Shown: piece by piece, positions 27,707-36,028 of the stretch | Layout of the letters: each line of letters starts with the position of its first letter | Position numbering within the stretch: the stretch's first letter is position 1 | NCBI RefSeq assembly: GCF_009674665.1 | Contig: NZ_WKJD01000019.1 | Span: forward strand, 248,001 to 312,000 | From: Agromyces kandeliae | Lineage (GTDB): Bacteria; Actinomycetota; Actinomycetes; Actinomycetales; Microbacteriaceae | Reading direction: 5' to 3' | DNA: 64,000 nucleotides | Position numbers and translations under genes: made by a program | The notes under the pieces: model-generated | The model's input: only the letters and a program-made list of their open reading frames with translations | What the model was told of the DNA's origin: nothing | The model's database searches: none

Positions 27707-29214
27707 GCGCGCCCCCGTCCGGTGGCGGTCCGGGAGTCGGCGGAGGTGTGCGCATCGAGCCGGATGCGGTGCGCGCCGAGCGATGCGATGAACGCCGCAT
27801 CGTGCGTCACCGAGAGCAGCGTGGTGCCCTCGCCGACGAGCTCGTGCAGCAGTCGGACGAGTTCGATCCATCCGAGCCGGTCCTGGCCGAACGTCGGCTC
27901 GTCGAGGATCACCGCACTCGGTCGGGTCGCGAGCACCGCCCCGACGGTGAGGCGTCGCGCCTCGCCGCCCGAGAGCGTGAAGGGGTTGGCGCCCGCGAGG
28001 TGGTCGAGGCGGAGCCGGTGGAGCACCTCGTCCACGCGGGCGTCGACCTCACCGGGGGCGAGCCCGAGGGCGCGGGGCGCGACGGCGACCTCGTCGCGCA
28101 CCGTCGTCGCGACGAACTGGTGCTCGGGCTCCTGGAAGACCGTGCCGATACGGGTGAGGAGGTCGCGGGAGCGCCAGCGGACCGGCGCGCCGCCGATCCC
28201 ACGGGCGAGCGGCGCCGCGGCCACGACGCGTCCCGCGCGCGGTGCGAGCAACCCGCCGAGCGTGAGCGCGAGGGTGGACTTCCCTGCACCGTTGGGTCCC
28301 GTCAGCACGCTGGAGGACGCCTCGGGAACCGCGAGGTCGAGTCCCGCGTGCAGCACGGCGCCGCGGGGGCGACCGATCGCGAGCGCCTCGGTGGAGATCG
28401 CGGGTCCCGCGCCGGGAGCCGCGGCATCCGTCGCGTCGGGCACGTCGAGCGGCACGCCCGGCACCCACACGCCGGCCGCCGCGAGCGACTCGCGACGCTC
28501 GTCGAGCACGACCGAGGGCGGACCGTCGGCGAGCAGTCGACCGTCGGCGCCGAGCACCACGACCCGGTCGACGAGGTCGAGCCAGACGTCGACCCGGTGC
28601 TCGACGACCACGAGCGTCGCCCCGGTCCGATCGAGCACCCGTGCGACCGCCGCGCGCACCTCGGCGACGCCGCGAGGATCGAGGTTCGCGGTGGGCTCGT
28701 CGAGGAGCAGCAGGCCCGGACGCATCGCGATCGCCCCGGCGAGGGCCATCCGCTGCTTCTGGCCGCCCGACAGTCGCGACGTCGGATGCGACAGCGGCAG
28801 GTCGAGGCCGACCGCGTCGACCGCGTCGCGCACGCGCTGCCAGATCTCCTCGCGCGGGATGCCGAGGTTCTCGCAGCCGAAGGCCACGTCGTCGCCGACC
28901 CGCGCGAGGATCACCTGGGAGTCGGGGTCCTGCAGCACGAGGCCCGCCCGACCGCGCGCGTCCGCGGGCTGACGGCCGTCGAGGAGCAGCCGACCGTGGT
29001 GCTCGCCCTCGTCGTCCCCGCCGAGGACGCCCGCAAGCGCGTGCAGCAGGGTCGACTTGCCCGATCCGGACGGTCCGAGCAGCAGCACCCGCTCCCCCGC
29101 GTGGATGCGGAGGTCGAGGCCCTGCACCGCCGCGCGACGGCGGCCGGCATGCCGCCAGCCCCACCCGGTGGCGTCCACGCGGGCGGGACCGGCGGCTCGC
29201 GGTGTGCGGTCCAC
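27703..29214 (-). CDS. ECF transporter ATPase, two ABC domains fused (YkoD-like)
   Basis: The 503-residue protein has two complete ABC ATPase domains. The first has GPSGSGKST (about residue 41), QDPDSQVIL, LSGGQKQRMALAGAI and LLLLDEPTANLD. The second has GPNGAGKST (about 303), FQEPEHQFV and LSGGEARRLTVGAVL with DEPTFGQD. It supplies both ATPases of an ECF importer in one chain, as YkoD of Bacillus. Start GTG is 4 bases from the ykoE stop. It matches an operon with YkoE and YkoC for uptake of the thiamine precursor HMP. Confidence 0.93.
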   Translation of the reverse strand: MDRTPRAAGPARVDATGWGWRHAGRRRAAVQGLDLRIHAGERVLLLGPSGSGKSTLLHALAGVLGGDDEGEHHGRLLLDGRQPADARGRAGLVLQDPDSQVILARVGDDVAFGCENLGIPREEIWQRVRDAVDAVGLDLPLSHPTSRLSGGQKQRMALAGAIAMRPGLLLLDEPTANLDPRGVAEVRAAVARVLDRTGATLVVVEHRVDVWLDLVDRVVVLGADGRLLADGPPSVVLDERRESLAAAGVWVPGVPLDVPDATDAAAPGAGPAISTEALAIGRPRGAVLHAGLDLAVPEASSSVLTGPNGAGKSTLALTLGGLLAPRAGRVVAAAPLARGIGGAPVRWRSRDLLTRIGTVFQEPEHQFVATTVRDEVAVAPRALGLAPGEVDARVDEVLHRLRLDHLAGANPFTLSGGEARRLTVGAVLATRPSAVILDEPTFGQDRLGWIELVRLLHELVGEGTTLLSVTHDAAFIASLGAHRIRLDAHTSADSRTATGRGRA

Positions 29215-29218
29215 GGGG

Positions 29219-29872
29219 TCAGACCCGTCCGGCGACGTCCCGTCCGGCACCGAACCGGCTGAGCGCGCCGGTCGCTGCGAGCGCGCGCACCACGATCCAG
29301 CCGAGCAGGCCCGCGAGGACCGCCCCGGAGACCACGACGGTGCCGAAGTAGAGCGCGAGGAACTCGGCCGACTTCTGCAGGTTGCCGGAGAGGAACAGCT
29401 CGAGGACCCATGCCGCGGCACCCGCAGCGGCACCGGCGAGCATCGCGGTGACGACGCCGAACCGGCGGTAGCCGGTCGCGAGGAAGACCAGCTCGGCGCC
29501 GAGTCCCTGTGCGAGGCCGGAGTAGATCGTCTCGATGCCCCACTGGTTGCCGACGAGCGCCGACACGATCGCGGCGAGCAACTCGACGTAGAGCGCCGCG
29601 CCGGGCTTGCGGATGATGAGCCCGCCCAGCACGCCGCCGATGAGCCAGATGCCGACGGCGATGCCTCCGAGGCCCGGCGTGAGCGCGTCGGCGGCGCTGA
29701 ACCACGCGTAGCCGACGTTGTTCCAGAAGAGGAAGACCAGCCCCGTCGCGACGCCGATCACGCTCGCGACGACGATGTCGACGACCCTCCAGCGGGTGCT
29801 GCGGGATCCCGCGGTCTCGCGCGCGCCGTTCGTGCCGGCCGTGGGGGTGTGGTCGGTGGATGTCTCGTGCAC
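29219..29872 (-). CDS. ykoE: ECF transporter S component, YkoE family
   Basis: The 217-residue membrane protein binds the substrate of the ECF importer. It has a short polar N-terminus, then six helices in blocks RVVDIVVASVIGVATGLVFLFWN, PGLGGIAVGIWLIGGVLGGLIIRKPGAAL, LLAAIVSALVGNQWGIETIYSGLAQGLGAE and so on, which is the YkoE pattern. YkoE recognises hydroxymethylpyrimidine-type thiamine precursors. GTG start has a GAAAGGG 9-15 bases upstream. The TPP riboswitch lies directly before the gene. Confidence 0.92.
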   Translation of the reverse strand: MHETSTDHTPTAGTNGARETAGSRSTRWRVVDIVVASVIGVATGLVFLFWNNVGYAWFSAADALTPGLGGIAVGIWLIGGVLGGLIIRKPGAALYVELLAAIVSALVGNQWGIETIYSGLAQGLGAELVFLATGYRRFGVVTAMLAGAAAGAAAWVLELFLSGNLQKSAEFLALYFGTVVVSGAVLAGLLGWIVVRALAATGALSRFGAGRDVAGRV

Positions 29873-29920
29873 TGTCGTGCCCTTTCGTCTCGAGGAAAGC
29901 GGCACGGGATATGAGATTGA

Positions 29921-30012
29921 TGCCCTCCCTGCGCTGGCATGACCCAGATCAGGTTCGACGGTCGAAGGTTGGAGAACCTTCCTCTCAGCCCGGCTCACCG
30001 GACTCCCGTGTT
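29921..30012 (-). promoter_or_regulatory. TPP riboswitch (THI element)
   Basis: On the minus strand the conserved cores of the thiamine pyrophosphate aptamer are present: CGGGAG-type P1 side, CTGAGAGG (J2/3-P3 pyrimidine-sensor side), and CTGATCTGGGTCATGCC followed by AGCGCAGGGA. It lies between a TATACT promoter and ykoE. Binding of TPP would lower expression of the uptake operon. Confidence 0.96.
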
Positions 30013-30020
30013 CGAGCACG

Positions 30021-30026
30021 AGTATA
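30021..30026 (-). promoter_or_regulatory. -10 box of the TPP-controlled operon
   Basis: TATACT, a strong consensus -10, lies about 9 bases before the first base of the TPP aptamer. No clear -35 is visible. Confidence 0.65.
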
Positions 30027-30096
30027 CGCGCGCCGGAGACCGCCGGCGTCGTCGGTGACGCCGGGCGACCTCCGAGCGGATGCCGCGCTGCGCGGC

Positions 30097-30429
30097 CTAC
30101 TTCTTCAGGGCGCGGATCACCATCCGAAGCGCCTTGCCGGTCACCACGACGAGCGGGATCGTCACGATGAGCAGGCCCAGCACGTTCGGCTCGAAGCGGA
30201 CGTCGCCGCCCCGGCCGACGTACGCGCCGAGCGGGACCGACCAGCCGCCGCCACCGCCGCCCGAGCCCTCGTTCTGCTCGTCGTCGGTGCCGGATCCGCC
30301 GCCGAAGCCGTAGGCACCGAGCGCGACCGGCACCACCTCGGCACCGCCGATCTCGACCTTGTCGGCGTAGGAGGTGCGGACGCCGACACCGGCGACCTTG
30401 TCTGCGAGCTCGAGCACGAAATCAGCCAT
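30097..30429 (-). CDS. GerW/YtfJ-family protein
   Basis: The 110-residue product shows the YtfJ/GerW layout: LELADKVAGVGVRTSYADKVEIGGAEVVPVALGAYGFGGG in blocks, a Gly-rich stretch, then WSVPLGAYVGRGGDVRFEPN. The family is best known from spore formers, where it is needed in germination, but is common in actinobacteria without endospores. A C-terminal membrane helix (LGLLIVTIPLVVVTGKAL) and basic tail follow, which the spore protein does not have in the same form. Its ATG is 6 bases behind TAGCGT (leaderless). Confidence 0.85.
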   Translation of the reverse strand: MADFVLELADKVAGVGVRTSYADKVEIGGAEVVPVALGAYGFGGGSGTDDEQNEGSGGGGGGWSVPLGAYVGRGGDVRFEPNVLGLLIVTIPLVVVTGKALRMVIRALKK

Positions 30430-30435
30430 GCGGCC

Positions 30436-30441
30436 ACGCTA
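30436..30441 (-). promoter_or_regulatory. -10 box of the GerW-like gene (leaderless)
   Basis: TAGCGT ends 6 bases before the ATG at 30429 on the minus strand. Confidence 0.5.
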
Positions 30442-30480
30442 CCGGCGCGGCGCGGCGGTCGGAAGGGCGTTGACGGATGC

Positions 30481-30498
30481 CGCGGCCCGTGGGCCGCG
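30481..30498 (-). terminator. hairpin past dinB
   Basis: GCGGCC and GGCCGC pair around CGTG (30482-30497), extended by one C-G pair. A copy of GGATGCC (30475-30481) abuts it. It lies between the dinB stop and the GerW-like gene. Confidence 0.45.
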
Positions 30499-30556
30499 CG
30501 ATCGTGGCACCCGCACCGCACCCGAACTCGCGCCCCGCCGGGGTGCCGCCGCGGGC

Positions 30557-31840
30557 TCACCAGAACGATCGCGGCCCCGGCGGCGGTTCCTCGTCTGCGG
30601 CGTCGCGTACGGTCGGTGCCGCCGACTCGGCCGCCGGCCGGACGAGCGCGGCCGGCCGCACGGCGCCCCGGCCGAACCGGCGCACGACCTCGTCGATCGT
30701 CCGCTCGGCGTCACGCCATTCCTCGTCCGGGTCCCACAGGGGTGCGCCGTCGCCGGCGGGCCGGAGGTGCTCGGCCCGCACGCCGATGAGTCGGACGCGA
30801 CGGCCGTCGCCCACGAGGTCGCCGAGCGGCACGAGCGCCTCCTCGTAGATCCGACGCGCGACGTCGGTCGGCTCCGCGAGCGTGCGCGACCGCGTGACCG
30901 TCGTGAAGTCGCCGTAGCGGAGCTTCAGCGTGACGGTGCGCGCCAGCATGCCGGCGCGGCGCAGCCGGACGCCGACGTCCGTCGCCAGCCGCAGCAGCTC
31001 GCGCGCGATCTCGTCGTACGCCACGAGGTCGTGGTGGAAGGTCGTCTCGTGCCCGATGCTCTTCTCGACCCGCCTGGTCTCGACGTCGCGTGGGTCGATG
31101 CCCTGGGCGAGCCGCGACAGCCGCGCGGCGAGGGCGGGGCCGACCGCGCGGGTGAGCGCCTCCTCCGGCATTTCGGCCACGTCGCCGACCGTGCGGAGTC
31201 CGAGCTTCAGGAGCGACTCCTCGGTGACCCGCCCGACGCCCCACAGCGCGGAGACGGGCAGCGGGTGCAGGAACGCGGTCGTCTCGGACGCGGGGACGAC
31301 CAGCATGCCGTCGGGCTTGGCACGCGACGACGCGACCTTCGCGACGTACTTGCTGGCTGCGACGCCGACCGAGCAGGTGAGGCCGGTCTCGTCACGGACG
31401 CGTCGCCGGATCGTCCAGGCGATCTCGGCGGGGCTGCCGTGCAGCCGCCGCGCGCCGGACACGTCGAGGAAGGCCTCGTCGATCGACAGCGGCTCGACCA
31501 GCGGCGTGAGTTCGCGGAAGATCGTCATCACGCGCTCGGAGTACTCGGTGTACCGCCGGTAGTCGCCGCGCAGCACGATCGCGTTCGGACATCGCTGCAA
31601 CGCGACCGACATCGGCATCGCCGAGTTGACGCCGAACCGCCTGGCCTCGTAGCTCGCGGCCGCGACGACCCCGCGGCCCGCGGTGCCGCCCACGAGCACG
31701 GGCCTGCCGCGCAAGTCGGGCCGGCGCAGGAGCTCGACGGACACGAAGAACGCGTCCATGTCGACGTGCAGGATCGGCGTCGCGGAGTCATCGACCGGCC
31801 CGGTCGTGACCTGCCTCGACGAGCCGTCCTGCTTGCTCAC
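30557..31840 (-). CDS. dinB: DNA polymerase IV (Y family)
   Basis: The 427-residue translesion polymerase has ILHVDMDAFFVSVELLRRP with the first metal Asp pair, SYEARRFGVNSAMPM (typical Y-family finger), LSIDEAFLDVSGARRLHG with the catalytic DE, and an intact helix-hairpin-helix and little-finger region. The C-terminal 50 residues are variable and end without a clear beta-clamp QxxLF pentapeptide. The GTG start is 6 bases behind TAGGGT and is probably leaderless. Confidence 0.95.
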   Translation of the reverse strand: MSKQDGSSRQVTTGPVDDSATPILHVDMDAFFVSVELLRRPDLRGRPVLVGGTAGRGVVAAASYEARRFGVNSAMPMSVALQRCPNAIVLRGDYRRYTEYSERVMTIFRELTPLVEPLSIDEAFLDVSGARRLHGSPAEIAWTIRRRVRDETGLTCSVGVAASKYVAKVASSRAKPDGMLVVPASETTAFLHPLPVSALWGVGRVTEESLLKLGLRTVGDVAEMPEEALTRAVGPALAARLSRLAQGIDPRDVETRRVEKSIGHETTFHHDLVAYDEIARELLRLATDVGVRLRRAGMLARTVTLKLRYGDFTTVTRSRTLAEPTDVARRIYEEALVPLGDLVGDGRRVRLIGVRAEHLRPAGDGAPLWDPDEEWRDAERTIDEVVRRFGRGAVRPAALVRPAAESAAPTVRDAADEEPPPGPRSFW

Positions 31841-31846
31841 GCAGCG

Positions 31847-31852
31847 ACCCTA
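31847..31852 (-). promoter_or_regulatory. -10 box of dinB (leaderless)
   Basis: TAGGGT ends 6 bases before the dinB GTG at 31840. I see no LexA-type box near it. Confidence 0.5.
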
Positions 31853-31874
31853 GCGCCCGCCGCCGACACCCTCG

Positions 31875-32531
31875 TCAGAACCCGAAGTCGCCGAAGTCGC
31901 CGCCGAAGTCCCCGCCGCCGCCGAAGTCGCCGAGGCCGCCCCAGTCGCCGCCGGTGTCGCCCCCTCCGGCGGCGTCGACCGACCCCGCATCGGCGCCGGC
32001 GTCCGTGCCCGCTTCAGCTCCGCCGTCCGTCGCCCCGGCGTCGAACGCCGTCGGGTCGGGCAGGAACGACTGCGCGATCGCCGAGCCGATCACGACACCT
32101 GCGATCGTGCCGAGCATCGAGCCGCCCACCATCGAACCGAACGACGGCGCCGCCCCGCGTGCTCCCGGTGCGGCACCGGTGGCGCCCGGCGCGCCCGCGA
32201 AGGCGCGCTCCATCGAGCCCGGCTGCCGCAGCTCCTGTCGCGTGGCCGCCCGTGCGAGCGCGCCGGGTTCGTCGGAGACGAGCCGCTCCCCCGCCGGCGC
32301 CTGCTCGGCGAGCGACCGGTACACCTGCTGTCGCTGCTCGGGCGTGAGCTTCGCGAAGGCCTCGGCGTGCACCGCCTCGATCGACTCGGGCGGCGCCGTC
32401 CGCAGCAGGTAGCGGTACCGCTCGATCGCGAGCTCGTCCTCGCTGAGCCGGCGCGCCTGCGGCACGGGCGGGGCGGGACGGGCGGCGCGGTCGTCGCCGC
32501 TGCCGCCGAAGAGTCGGTCCAGGAATCCCAT
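31875..32531 (-). CDS. protein with DUF-like helical head and Gly/Asp/Phe repeat tail
   Basis: The 218-residue protein starts MGFLDRLFGGSGDDRAARPA and has a helical head (RRLSEDELAIERYRYLLRTAPPESIEAVHAEAFAKLTPEQRQQVYRSLAEQ in blocks). A hydrophobic Gly-rich stretch (SMLGTIAGVVIGSAIAQSFL) and a low-complexity end follow, repeating GDFGG/GDWGG. Nothing suggests catalysis. The tail resembles the short Gly-Asp-Phe repeats of some cell-surface or aggregation-prone proteins. A TAGCCT box upstream (32563-32568) and GAGGAC before ATG suggest its own promoter. Confidence 0.75.
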   Translation of the reverse strand: MGFLDRLFGGSGDDRAARPAPPVPQARRLSEDELAIERYRYLLRTAPPESIEAVHAEAFAKLTPEQRQQVYRSLAEQAPAGERLVSDEPGALARAATRQELRQPGSMERAFAGAPGATGAAPGARGAAPSFGSMVGGSMLGTIAGVVIGSAIAQSFLPDPTAFDAGATDGGAEAGTDAGADAGSVDAAGGGDTGGDWGGLGDFGGGGDFGGDFGDFGF

Positions 32532-32571
32532 GGTGTCCTCGCAAGTGGTTCGGGGGCTTCAGGCTACTGAC

Positions 32572-32635
32572 GCCCGCCATGAGCGGGCTGGGAGACGACG
32601 GATGCCGCGGCGCGATCACGCGCGCCGCGGCATCC
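32572..32635 (-). terminator. two hairpins after gatB, one a 15-bp stem of the GGATGCC heptamer
   Basis: GGATGCCGCGGCGCG (32600-32614) pairs over 15 bases with CGCGCCGCGGCATCC (32621-32635) around a 6-base loop. A second hairpin GCCCGC/GCGGGC follows at 32572-32588. They start 15 bases past the gatB stop and likely end the ligA-gatCAB message. Confidence 0.75.
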
Positions 32636-32649
32636 CTCGATCGGTCGAC

Positions 32650-34167
32650 CTAGCTGTCGGCGGCCGCCCGCTCGAGCACGAGCTCGCGCACGCGCGCCGC
32701 GTCGGCCTTGCCCTGCATGGCCTTCATGACCGCGCCGATGACGGCGCCCGCGGCCTGGACCTTGCCGTCGCGGATCTTCGCGAGCACGTCGGGCTGCGCG
32801 GCGAGCGCCTCGTCGATCGCGGAGATGAGCGCGCCGTCGTCGGAGACGACCGCGAGCCCGCGGGCGTCGACGATCTCGCGCGGGGAACCCTCACCGGCGA
32901 CGACGCCCTCGAGCACCTGGCGGGCGAGGCGGTCGGTGAGGATGCCCTCGTCGACGAGCGCCGCGAGCTCGGCGACGTGCGCCGGCTCGGCGAGGCCCGC
33001 GGGGTCCGCACCCTGCGCGTTCGCGATGCGGGTGAGCTCGCCGGTCCACCACTTGCGCGCGGCGGCCGGGCTCGCGCCGGCATCGACGGTCGCGGCGACC
33101 TCGTTCAGGAGCCCGCCGTTCGCGACGTCCTGGAACTCGAGGTCGGTGAAGCCCCACTCGGCCTTCAGCCGACGACGGCGAGCCGCCGGAGGCTCGGGCA
33201 GCGCGGCGCGCAGCTCCTCGATGACGGCCGGGTCGGGCTCGACCGGCAGCAGGTCGGGCTCGGGGAAGTACCGGTAGTCGTCGGCGTCGGACTTCGGGCG
33301 ACCCGGGCTCGTGGTCCCGGTGTCCTCGTGCCAGTGGCGCGTCTCCTGCGTGATCGTGCCGCCGTCGGCGAGGATCGCCGCCTGGCGCTGGATCTCGTAG
33401 CGGACCGCGCGCTCGACCGAGCGCATCGAGTTGACGTTCTTCGTCTCGGTGCGCGTGCCGAACTTCTCCTGGCCCTTCGGGCGGAGGGAGACGTTCGCGT
33501 CGCACCGGAGGTTGCCGCGCTCCATGCGCGCCTCCGAGATGCCGAGCGAGAGCACGATGTCGCGGATCGTCGCGACGTACGCGCGGGCGAGCGCCGGAGC
33601 ATCCGCCCCCGCCCCCACGATCGGCTTCGTCACGATCTCGACGAGCGGGACGCCCGCGCGGTTGTAGTCGACGAGCGAGTACTCGGCGCCATGGATGCGA
33701 CCCGTCGAGCCGACGTGGGTGAGCTTGCCGGCGTCCTCCTCCATGTGCGCGCGCTCGATCGCGACCTCGAACGTGCGACCGTTCTCGAGCTCGACCTCGA
33801 CCGAGCCCTCGAAGGCGATCGGCTCGTCGTACTGGGAGATCTGGTAGTTCTTGCCGAGGTCGGGGTAGAAGTAGTTCTTCCGTGCGAACCGGCTCGACGG
33901 CGCGATCCCGCAGCCCAGCGCGAGCCCGAGCGAGATCGAGTACCGCACCGCCGTGGCGTTCACGGCCGGGAGCGAGCCCGGCAGGCCCATGTCGACCGGC
34001 GCGACGAGCGTGTTCGGCTCGGCGCCGTGGAACTCGTCGTTGGCCGGGTTCGGCGCCGACGAGAACATCTTCGTCCTGGTGTTGAGTTCGACGTGCACCT
34101 CGAGGCCGATCACCGGCTCGAAGCGTTCGAGTGCCTCGTCGAAGTCCATCAGTGCCGCGCGCGCCAT
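32650..34167 (-). CDS. gatB: aspartyl/glutamyl-tRNA amidotransferase subunit B
   Basis: The 505-residue kinase-like subunit of GatCAB activates misacylated Glu-tRNA(Gln) or Asp-tRNA(Asn). It has [16 protein letters not shown], the zinc/ATP region [17 protein letters not shown], the cradle domain with [27 protein letters not shown] and the C-terminal YqeY-like helical tail that holds tRNA. Start ATG overlaps the gatA stop by one base (TGATG). In actinobacteria GatCAB provides Gln-tRNA(Gln), as GlnRS is absent. Confidence 0.97.
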   Translation of the reverse strand: MARAALMDFDEALERFEPVIGLEVHVELNTRTKMFSSAPNPANDEFHGAEPNTLVAPVDMGLPGSLPAVNATAVRYSISLGLALGCGIAPSSRFARKNYFYPDLGKNYQISQYDEPIAFEGSVEVELENGRTFEVAIERAHMEEDAGKLTHVGSTGRIHGAEYSLVDYNRAGVPLVEIVTKPIVGAGADAPALARAYVATIRDIVLSLGISEARMERGNLRCDANVSLRPKGQEKFGTRTETKNVNSMRSVERAVRYEIQRQAAILADGGTITQETRHWHEDTGTTSPGRPKSDADDYRYFPEPDLLPVEPDPAVIEELRAALPEPPAARRRRLKAEWGFTDLEFQDVANGGLLNEVAATVDAGASPAAARKWWTGELTRIANAQGADPAGLAEPAHVAELAALVDEGILTDRLARQVLEGVVAGEGSPREIVDARGLAVVSDDGALISAIDEALAAQPDVLAKIRDGKVQAAGAVIGAVMKAMQGKADAARVRELVLERAAADS

Positions 34168-35696
34168 CAGACCACGCCCTCCTCGGTCGCCATGAGTTCG
34201 TGGGTGGACAGGTCGGGCGCCTGCGAGAGCAGCGGGCCGCCCCAGCGGTCGACGAGGATGGCCTCGAGGGCGCCGCCGACGTTGTAGAGGCGGGCGTCCT
34301 CGCGGGCCGGCGCCAGGAACTGGATGCCGACCGGCAGGCCGTCCTCCGGCGCGAGGCCGGTGGGCACCGAGATGCCGGGCACGCCGGCGAGGTTCGCGGG
34401 GATCGTGGCGACGTCGTTGAGGTACATCGACAGCGGGTCGTCGAGCTTCTCGCCGAGCTTGAAGGCCGTGGTCGGCGCCGTGGGCGTGGCGAGCACGTCG
34501 ACCTGCGCGAAGGCGGCGTCGAAGTCCTGCTGCACGAGCGTGCGGACCTTCTGGGCGCTGCCGTAGTAGGCGTCGTAGTAGCCGGCCGACAGGGCGTAGG
34601 TGCCGAGGATGATGCGGCGCTTGACCTCGGGGCCGAAGCCCGCCTCGCGAGTGGCCGCCATGACCTCCTCGACCGTGCCGCCGCCCTCGGGGACGACGCG
34701 GAGGCCGAAGCGCACCGAGTCGAACTTCGCGAGGTTGGAGGACGCCTCGGCGGGCAGGATCAGGTAGTACGCGGCGATCGCGTACTCGAAGTTCGGCGCG
34801 CTCACCTCGACGATCTCCGCGCCGTTGGCGGCGAGCAGCTCGAGCGACTCGTGGAAGCGCTGGCGGACACCGGCCTGGAAGCCGTCGGAGTCGAGCTCCT
34901 TCACGACGCCGATGCGCAGGCCCGAGACATCCGCCCGGCGAACCGCATCGGCCATCGACGGCCACGCGTCGGGGATCGAGGTCTGGTCGTGCGGGTCGTG
35001 CCCGGCGATGACGTCGTGCAGGAGCGCCGCGTCGAGCACGGTGCGGCTCACCGGGCCGACCTGGTCGAGCGAGGACGCGAGGGCGATCGAGCCGTAGCGG
35101 CTGACGCCGCCGTACGTGGGCTTCGTGCCGACGGTGCCCGTCACGTGCGCGGGCTGGCGGATCGAGCCGCCCGTGTCGCTGCCGAGCGCGAGCGGCGCCT
35201 CGAAGGCCGCGACCGCCGCGGCCGAGCCGCCGCCGGAACCGCCGGGGATGCGATCGAGGTCCCAGGGGTTGTGGGTGGGGCCGTACGCGGAGTGCTCGGT
35301 CGACGAGCCCATGGCGAACTCGTCCATGTTGGTCTTTCCGAGCGGCACCATGCCGGCCTCGCGGACCTTGCGCACCGGCGTCGCGTCGTAGGGCGGGATC
35401 CAACCCTCGAGGATGCGCGAGCCCGACGTCGACGGCATGCCCTTGGTGACCAGCACGTCCTTGACGGCGATCGGCACACCGGCGAGCGGGCCGAGCTCCT
35501 CGCCGGCCGCGCGACGGCGGTCGACGTCGGCGGCGGTCTCGAGGGCCTCGGCGTTGACGTGCAGGAACGCGTGCACCGCGCCGTCGACAGCCGCGATGCG
35601 GTCGAGATGGGCCTTGGTCGCCTCGACGGACGAGACCTCGCCGGAGGCGAGCTTCGCGGCGAGGTCGGCGGCGTTCAGCCGGATCAGGTCGCTCAC
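34167..35696 (-). CDS. gatA: aspartyl/glutamyl-tRNA amidotransferase subunit A
   Basis: The 509-residue amidase-signature subunit releases ammonia from glutamine for transamidation. The catalytic Lys is in VAVKD (residues about 76-80, read [14 protein letters not shown]), the cis-Ser in PGGSGGGSA and the nucleophile Ser in [12 protein letters not shown]. The motif reads GGSGGGS rather than GGSSGGS; the cis-Ser is the first Ser and is kept. It overlaps gatC by 4 bases. Confidence 0.97.
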   Translation of the reverse strand: MSDLIRLNAADLAAKLASGEVSSVEATKAHLDRIAAVDGAVHAFLHVNAEALETAADVDRRRAAGEELGPLAGVPIAVKDVLVTKGMPSTSGSRILEGWIPPYDATPVRKVREAGMVPLGKTNMDEFAMGSSTEHSAYGPTHNPWDLDRIPGGSGGGSAAAVAAFEAPLALGSDTGGSIRQPAHVTGTVGTKPTYGGVSRYGSIALASSLDQVGPVSRTVLDAALLHDVIAGHDPHDQTSIPDAWPSMADAVRRADVSGLRIGVVKELDSDGFQAGVRQRFHESLELLAANGAEIVEVSAPNFEYAIAAYYLILPAEASSNLAKFDSVRFGLRVVPEGGGTVEEVMAATREAGFGPEVKRRIILGTYALSAGYYDAYYGSAQKVRTLVQQDFDAAFAQVDVLATPTAPTTAFKLGEKLDDPLSMYLNDVATIPANLAGVPGISVPTGLAPEDGLPVGIQFLAPAREDARLYNVGGALEAILVDRWGGPLLSQAPDLSTHELMATEEGVV

Positions 35697-35992
35697 TGCT
35701 CCTCCCCCAGGATCGCCGAGACCACGAAGCGCGTGCCGTCGTGCTCGGGCGCCCCCGAGAGCGCCTGCTCGACGCTCAGCACGTCGGTCGGCACGTCCTC
35801 CCGAAGCGGATTGTGCAGGGGGATCGGGTGGCTCGTGGGCACGACGTCGGGCGTGGCCACCTCGCTCACCTTCTCGACCGCCTGCATGATCTGGCCGAGC
35901 TCCGTCGTGAGGTGCTCGATCTCTTCCTCGGTGAGCGCGATGCGTGCGAGGTTCGCGAGATGCGCGACCTGCTCGGCGCTGATTTCAGACAT
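35693..35992 (-). CDS. gatC: aspartyl/glutamyl-tRNA amidotransferase subunit C
   Basis: The 99-residue subunit wraps between GatA and GatB and steadies GatA. Features are the helix [20 protein letters not shown], the [22 protein letters not shown] block and the C-terminal LREDVPTD. It overlaps gatA by ATGA, and the upstream phosphoesterase gene lies 36 bases away on the same strand. Confidence 0.96.
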   Translation of the reverse strand: MSEISAEQVAHLANLARIALTEEEIEHLTTELGQIMQAVEKVSEVATPDVVPTSHPIPLHNPLREDVPTDVLSVEQALSGAPEHDGTRFVVSAILGEEQ

Positions 35993-36028
35993 GCTGCTCC
36001 GTCGTCCGGGAATGGGGATGCAGCGATT

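Noticed and set aside
30557-31852. SOS (LexA) box before dinB
   Set aside because: No GAAC-N4-GTTC or similar sequence is present near the -10; the GAACTAC palindrome is far away before glgX.
34167-35696. GatA cis-Ser loss because the motif reads GGSGGGS
   Set aside because: Counting back 24 residues from the nucleophile Ser shows that the cis-Ser is the first Ser, which is kept.
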